Assembly: GCA_033675265.1 (NCBI GenBank)
Contig: JAUJYZ010000622.1
Span: 1 to 64,000 of the forward strand
Reading direction: 5' to 3'
Length of the DNA: 64,000 nt
Source: Actinostola sp. cb2023
Taxonomy: Eukaryota > Cnidaria > Anthozoa > Actiniaria > Actinostolidae
Under the pieces are notes generated by a model. The model was not told the origin of the DNA. It made no database searches and saw nothing but the letters and a program-made list of their open reading frames with translations. A program made the position numbers and the translations under genes. The first letter of the stretch is position 1. Every line of letters begins with the position of its first letter. Shown here one piece after another: positions 60,151 to 64,000 of this stretch.

Positions 60151-60769
60151 CATCGAGGGGGACAGGGGTGGGGAGTTACTCCCATATATAACTGACTGTT
60201 GTATTATAAAGGGGATATGAACAGAAGTGTTCTCCGAAAATTTTCGACAGTCTGACTTTTTAGCATGCAGCCAGTTACGCCAGGCATTAGGCTTTATCAA
60301 GAGACCTTATATAACTGATGCATGGTCTCTTGGGCTATGCGCTCAGACGCTAGTGTTTGAACCTGGGCCCACGCTCTCATTATGGCAATTTCTTCTCTGA
60401 TTATTTAATATTTTTTGTGGATTTTAGTTGCCTTGAAATTATTCGCAGAAGTTGTCATTTTACTCCATTCAACTGGCTCCACCCACAACTGAAATTAATT
60501 GATCGACTTGGCCTGTCACTCAAATCACTCTGCCAATGACTCGTAATATAACTTTAGGTTTGTGAGGATGAGTCGTTATTCAATCCGAAGTGACTGAACA
60601 AAGTTGGTTTACAAGGTAAGCGGCGGTTAACAATATCTGTACGTATTGGTAAACCGTTCGTTGGACAAATCAAAGAAAACTCTTAACCCATTTCCCTACC
60701 AGTTCTAACGCTCATGATCAAAGTGCGATGAAGCACACAGCGGTCTATATTCATTGAAACTCACGAGTT

Positions 60770-60830
60770 ACTGAAAAAAAGAGACGGCGCGAAGTGCATA
60801 AAAAGAGACGGCGCGAAGTGCATAAGGCAG
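60770..60830. repeat. 25-bp direct duplication
   Basis: AAAAGAGACGGCGCGAAGTG, then CATA, occurs twice in tandem, about 220 nt upstream of the defensin-like gene. Too short to assign a role; it could be in the promoter region. Confidence 0.75.
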
Positions 60831-61048
60831 ACACAGAAAAATACTTATGTCAGGCCCCGTCATGCAACACGTTTTCTTTTGTAAACGAAATCTTTTACTT
60901 TGTGGAAAACGTCTTGGAGTTTTCTTCGAAAAACTCAATTCTCTAATCGATTCAAGCAAACATGGAGAAAAGAAATCGTACGTCTTCAAATAAAAACATA
61001 GGAGCGTGAACTCAATCGATAACATAAAATGCTACATTTTAGATCAAA

Positions 61049-62029
61049 ATGAAAGGCACCGTAATACTGTTGGTTGTCGTTGTTGCTACACTTGTAAGTG
61101 GAATGCCCATGATGGAGAACCAAGGTGAGATAGTTTGATAAGTAAGTTTCTTTCGCCCATCCTTTTCTTCCATCCATCCTTTCCTTCCATCCATTCTTTC
61201 TTTCCATCCATCCTTTCCTTCCATCCATCCTTTCCTTCAATCCATCCTTTCCTTTCTTTTCATCCATCCTTTGGTTTCCATCCGGCATCCTTTAGCTTTC
61301 TTTAGTCCTTGTTTCTTTCCTTCCTTCCTCCCTCTCTCCCTTTTTTCATACCCGCTTCGGATCATCCCTCTTCCCTGATACAAAATTAAACTGACGACTA
61401 TCCGATGATTGATGGACTATTTTTCTTTTCTCGCGGCTGCCAGAGATGAACTCTGAAGGGGAACGATCATGTTACATCTACCATGGTGTGTATGGTACAT
61501 GCAAGCAAACTTGTAACAAAGATGAAAAACAAATGGCAGGAATGGGCGTTTGTCGAGGCGACATTTGCTGCTACACTGTACCCTGTAAGTTACATGAAGA
61601 ATCACAGCGCGCGCGCAAAATCATTGTTCAACCAATCAGAATGCTTAGACACGGCACGGTCACCACTTGATTGCACAGCAAAAACCGTACCGCAACTACT
61701 TAGAGCCGTTTTCTTACCAGTGGGAAAGTTACCGCACCGTCATCGCACCGCGCCTTGTCGTATTGAAAGAGTTTTATTGGATGAGATGCATCTGCACGCT
61801 TTTTGCAGATTGGTTCAGAAAAGAAGCCATTTGAGTGTCACGGTACCGTAGGTTTCCCACTCATACCGTGCGTGCTACGCCAACTACGGAGTCTCATTCT
61901 CTCTCGTACGCACATGGACGGAAGATACTTGGGATCTGAAGTCAAAGCTACATCCCATGATGCCTTGAGAACTTTGATCCTAATTTAAAAATCTCATAAT
62001 TATTTTTCCTCTTTCCAGGGGGTTACTAA
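61049..62029 (+). CDS. secreted six-cysteine peptide, beta-defensin-like
   Basis: Three exons, 61049-61124, 61444-61584 and 62019-62029, join in phase to 75 aa. Exon 1 encodes a signal peptide (hydrophobic VILLVVVVATLVSG). The mature part has six cysteines at residues 35, 45, 49, 62, 67 and 68, spaced C-X9-C-X3-C-X12-C-X4-CC. That arrangement, with a terminal CC, is the beta-defensin type; antimicrobial peptides and some animal toxins share that fold. Intron 2 contains a MITE copy (61655-61868). An AATAAA at about 62115 serves as a polyadenylation signal. Function is inferred from the Cys pattern alone. Confidence 0.8.
61150..61275. repeat. (CCATCC/TTTCC)n repeat in intron 1 of the defensin-like gene
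   Basis: Recurring TTTCCTTCCATCCATCC units, about 5 copies. No coding content. Confidence 0.9.
61655..61868. mobile_element. MITE copy (GAGTCGTTTTCG family) in intron 2
   Basis: GTGGGAAAGTTACCGCACCG at about 61720 and TTTCCCACTCATAC at 61853 match the bZIP-intron copy closely. The left terminus is degenerate (GAGCCGTTTTCTTACCAGTG). Flanked by CGCGCGCAAAATCATTGTTC-type sequence that is also seen near 63655. Confidence 0.8.
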
Positions 62030-62439
62030 GCTGCATCAGGTTGCCTAGCAACAGCATCTAACTATGGATCTGAAGAAATACTTTAATCAGTAACAGCTTT
62101 AATCTATTAAGTTCAATAAAGTGGTTGAAATAAAATTCCGTGTTCAGTATTTGAGATATATGAAGGAAATGAATTCTGATTAGTGAAAACTGTTTTGTAA
62201 GGTTATCTGAAAAGGGAAGAGGGCAAGTGTGAATGAGGAAGTTGAGACAGCATGGGAATTCATGTTCTACTACTCATTAATTATTCATGAGGGAATCCAC
62301 CAACCAGGGTTTCTAATTTGTACCACGTGTAGTACTTTGACACACTGGTAGAAAACTCTCCCATGAGTTCAAAAAGTTTATCAGGGTAACCTTGAGAAAG
62401 GTCTCAAAATGTGTCAGATCATTGACCTTCCTCGACCGA

Positions 62440-62482
62440 CGGAAACAAGGAAGGAAGGAAGGAAGGAAGGAAGGAAGGAAGC
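62440..62482. repeat. (GGAA)n microsatellite
   Basis: Nine or so GGAA units downstream of the defensin-like gene. Confidence 0.95.
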
Positions 62483-62557
62483 ACGCAAACATGCTCTGTC
62501 AATCTTTGCGTAGTAATGTTGTTCGTAGAGGTAATCATACGGTTTCGAGTTCAATTT

Positions 62558-62682
62558 GGAAATAATTTGCACGAGTGTGACGTGTTTTCCAAAGAAGAGT
62601 ATCAAAATTGCACGAGCCCGTAGGGCGTGTGCAATTTGAGCTCTTTGAAAAACACACGAGTGCAAATTATTACAAATTGGAT
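62558..62682. mobile_element. short foldback element
   Basis: AATAATTTGCACGAGTGTGA with CGTGTTTTCCAAAGA at the left is mirrored by TCTTTGAAAAACACACGAGT and GCAAATTATT at the right. A central GCACGAGCCCGTAGGGCGTG palindrome forms the tip. Confidence 0.8.
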
Positions 62683-63450
62683 TACCAATTAATAATATTC
62701 ATGAAAAAAAAGTAATTTGCACTGCAGTGCATATTAAAGGTAATCAACTGCACTACTCTAAGCCAATCAGAAATGAGTATTTTTTTCATGTATATTATTA
62801 GAAAGTATATCAACAATTCAGACCCAATAATTACGTGTTATCCAGTTCGCTAATAAATTTTATTGATAGCAAGTAGCAAAATTATCTTAAATAATTTCAA
62901 TTCATAATTTCAAGCTAATTTCAAATAATTAGCTATTTTATTTACATTAGATTTTTTAAATGCAAGGAGTGCATGAGAGAAAAGAAAACATTTCCTATTT
63001 TTCACTTGTCCCTTTTGAATTGACATCTTATCAACTACCCTAACAGTTAGAAAATATTTTCGCTAGATCAAGAGACGCAAGCATAATTTCAAGCGTAAGC
63101 GCTGAAATGCGGATATTTTCTTGCGCACAAGAACTGGAAATGTTTGATCTGTCAGCTTATGCTTGCGTCGAGGTTCTTTTCTCGGACAAATAACACATCT
63201 TGTGCTGACGCTTATGCTTGCGTCGCAAGCTAGTGAAGACAAAGCTTCAACTTCTACACCCTAATCCATGGAAAAGGGAATTAAAATTTAATTTGAAAGC
63301 GCTGAAAAAGTTTGTTTTTTCGATTCTACGCGAATTTTATTGACCAGATTGTCTGAAGTTATTCGAAGACAGACATAGAAAAGTAATACCAAAATACACG
63401 CCGACAGTTCAATGACCGGAGAATATAAATATCAGAAACATGAAGAATTG
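62683..63450. other. gene-free AT-rich region with one inverted repeat
   Basis: The region from 63065 to 63245 carries ACGCAAGCATAATTTCAAGC and the mirrored GCTTATGCTTGCGTCG, related to 44965-45120. No gene is supported. Confidence 0.55.
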
Positions 63451-63561
63451 TGAGCGATGTTTTTTTTAGAATTCAATATATTAAATTGAGTTTTCTTTTT
63501 CTTTTGTCTTTCACAATCGAAATTAAAAAGAACCGAGGAGCCATTCAAATGTCATTCCTAC

Positions 63562-63793
63562 TAGAGTCGTTTTCGTATGAGTGGGAAACCTACGGTACGG
63601 AGTTACGGAGTTACGGTCACGGTACGGAATCGAACACATTGTATTCAACCAATCACAGCGCGCAAAACCATCGCTCACCCAATCAGAATGCTTGGACCGA
63701 ATGCTTGGATACGGCATGATGATGGCGCGATACGGTCACGGTACGGTACGAACCGTACCATAGCTACTTCCCACTCATACGAAAACAACTCTG
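63562..63793. mobile_element. MITE copy (GAGTCGTTTTCG family), third copy
   Basis: GAGTCGTTTTCGTATGAGTG at the left, CACTCATACGAAAACAACTC at the right, with an interior of its own (ACGGAGTTACGG repeats, ACGGTACGG). The terminal sequences match the 46-kb copy, but the interior differs. The following 63794-64000 has direct copies of GAACCxxxAAGCCATTCAAAT-like sequence. Confidence 0.85.
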
Positions 63794-64000
63794 AAACGAA
63801 CCCAGAAGCCATTCAAATGTCATTACTACTAAATAGAACCCACTGAGAAGCCAATTCAAATGTCAGTACTCGTTACTAAAAAGAACCGAGAAGCCACTCA
63901 AATGCCATTACTATGATTCAATAGTACCAGGAAATCATTTAAATGCCTGTAATTTAACCAATCAGCCATTGAAATGCCGATGTTTTTTATTTAATTACTT

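Overview
The window reads as nuclear DNA of an invertebrate animal. Three conserved metazoan genes, all on the minus strand, can be reassembled exon by exon with GT-AG junctions and matching phases: a bifunctional PAPS synthase (PAPSS, 12 exons, about 616 aa), an ATF3/JDP2-like bZIP factor (4 exons, 190 aa) and a TBC1D7 orthologue (8 exons). A short two-exon minus-strand gene and a three-exon plus-strand gene for a secreted six-cysteine, beta-defensin-like peptide (75 aa) also look intact. The rest is repeats: AT-rich spacers, microsatellites, minisatellites, foldback/MITE-like elements and tRNA-derived SINE-like sequence. This fits a repeat-rich marine non-bilaterian such as a cnidarian or sponge, but nothing in the window fixes the taxon.

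Layout. 1-4.6 kb: low-complexity tracts and small plus-strand exons. 4.8-10.7 kb: the last exon of that split gene, carrying in order a protein-kinase C-lobe, a Cys/His papain-fold-like peptidase region, a RecQ-type helicase, a zinc-binding segment, a MULE-like transposase and a Tudor-like tail. It is broken by many frameshifts and by a long hairpin at 9.5-10.07 kb. 11.1-13.15 kb: a TIR element. 13.6-13.93 kb: a tandem array of palindromic units. 15.1-23.0 kb: a BEL/Pao LTR retrotransposon with 120-bp identical LTRs and a 5-bp target duplication. It carries frameshifts and a roughly 1.4-kb insert, and sits beside an array of hairpin units at 23.05-23.69 kb.

24.1-34.6 kb: PAPSS, whose introns hold several different tandem arrays. 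Two arrays or duplications copy the gene's own splice-site sequence, and one intron segment is dense in CRE-type TGACGTCA sites. 34.6-42.2 kb: gene-free, with foldbacks, an 857-bp TIR element and a 32-bp satellite of roughly 35 copies. 42.3-43.3 kb: small unknown gene. 43.6-44.4 kb: homopurine tract. 45.3-47.5 kb: bZIP gene. 49.29-51.28 kb: TTAA-flanked TIR element. 53.1-57.8 kb: TBC1D7. 57-60.2 kb: dense foldback elements. 61.05-62.03 kb: defensin-like gene. 62-64 kb: more MITEs.

The host genes have no obvious shared pathway: PAPSS makes the sulfate donor PAPS, TBC1D7 is a subunit of the TSC complex, the bZIP is a stress-type transcription factor, and the small peptide is probably an effector. 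The two most unusual items are the kinase-peptidase-RecQ-transposase composite and the defensin-like gene. About 3.3 kb of host coding sequence reads without an indel, which argues that the frameshifts in the mobile elements are real decay rather than poor base calling.
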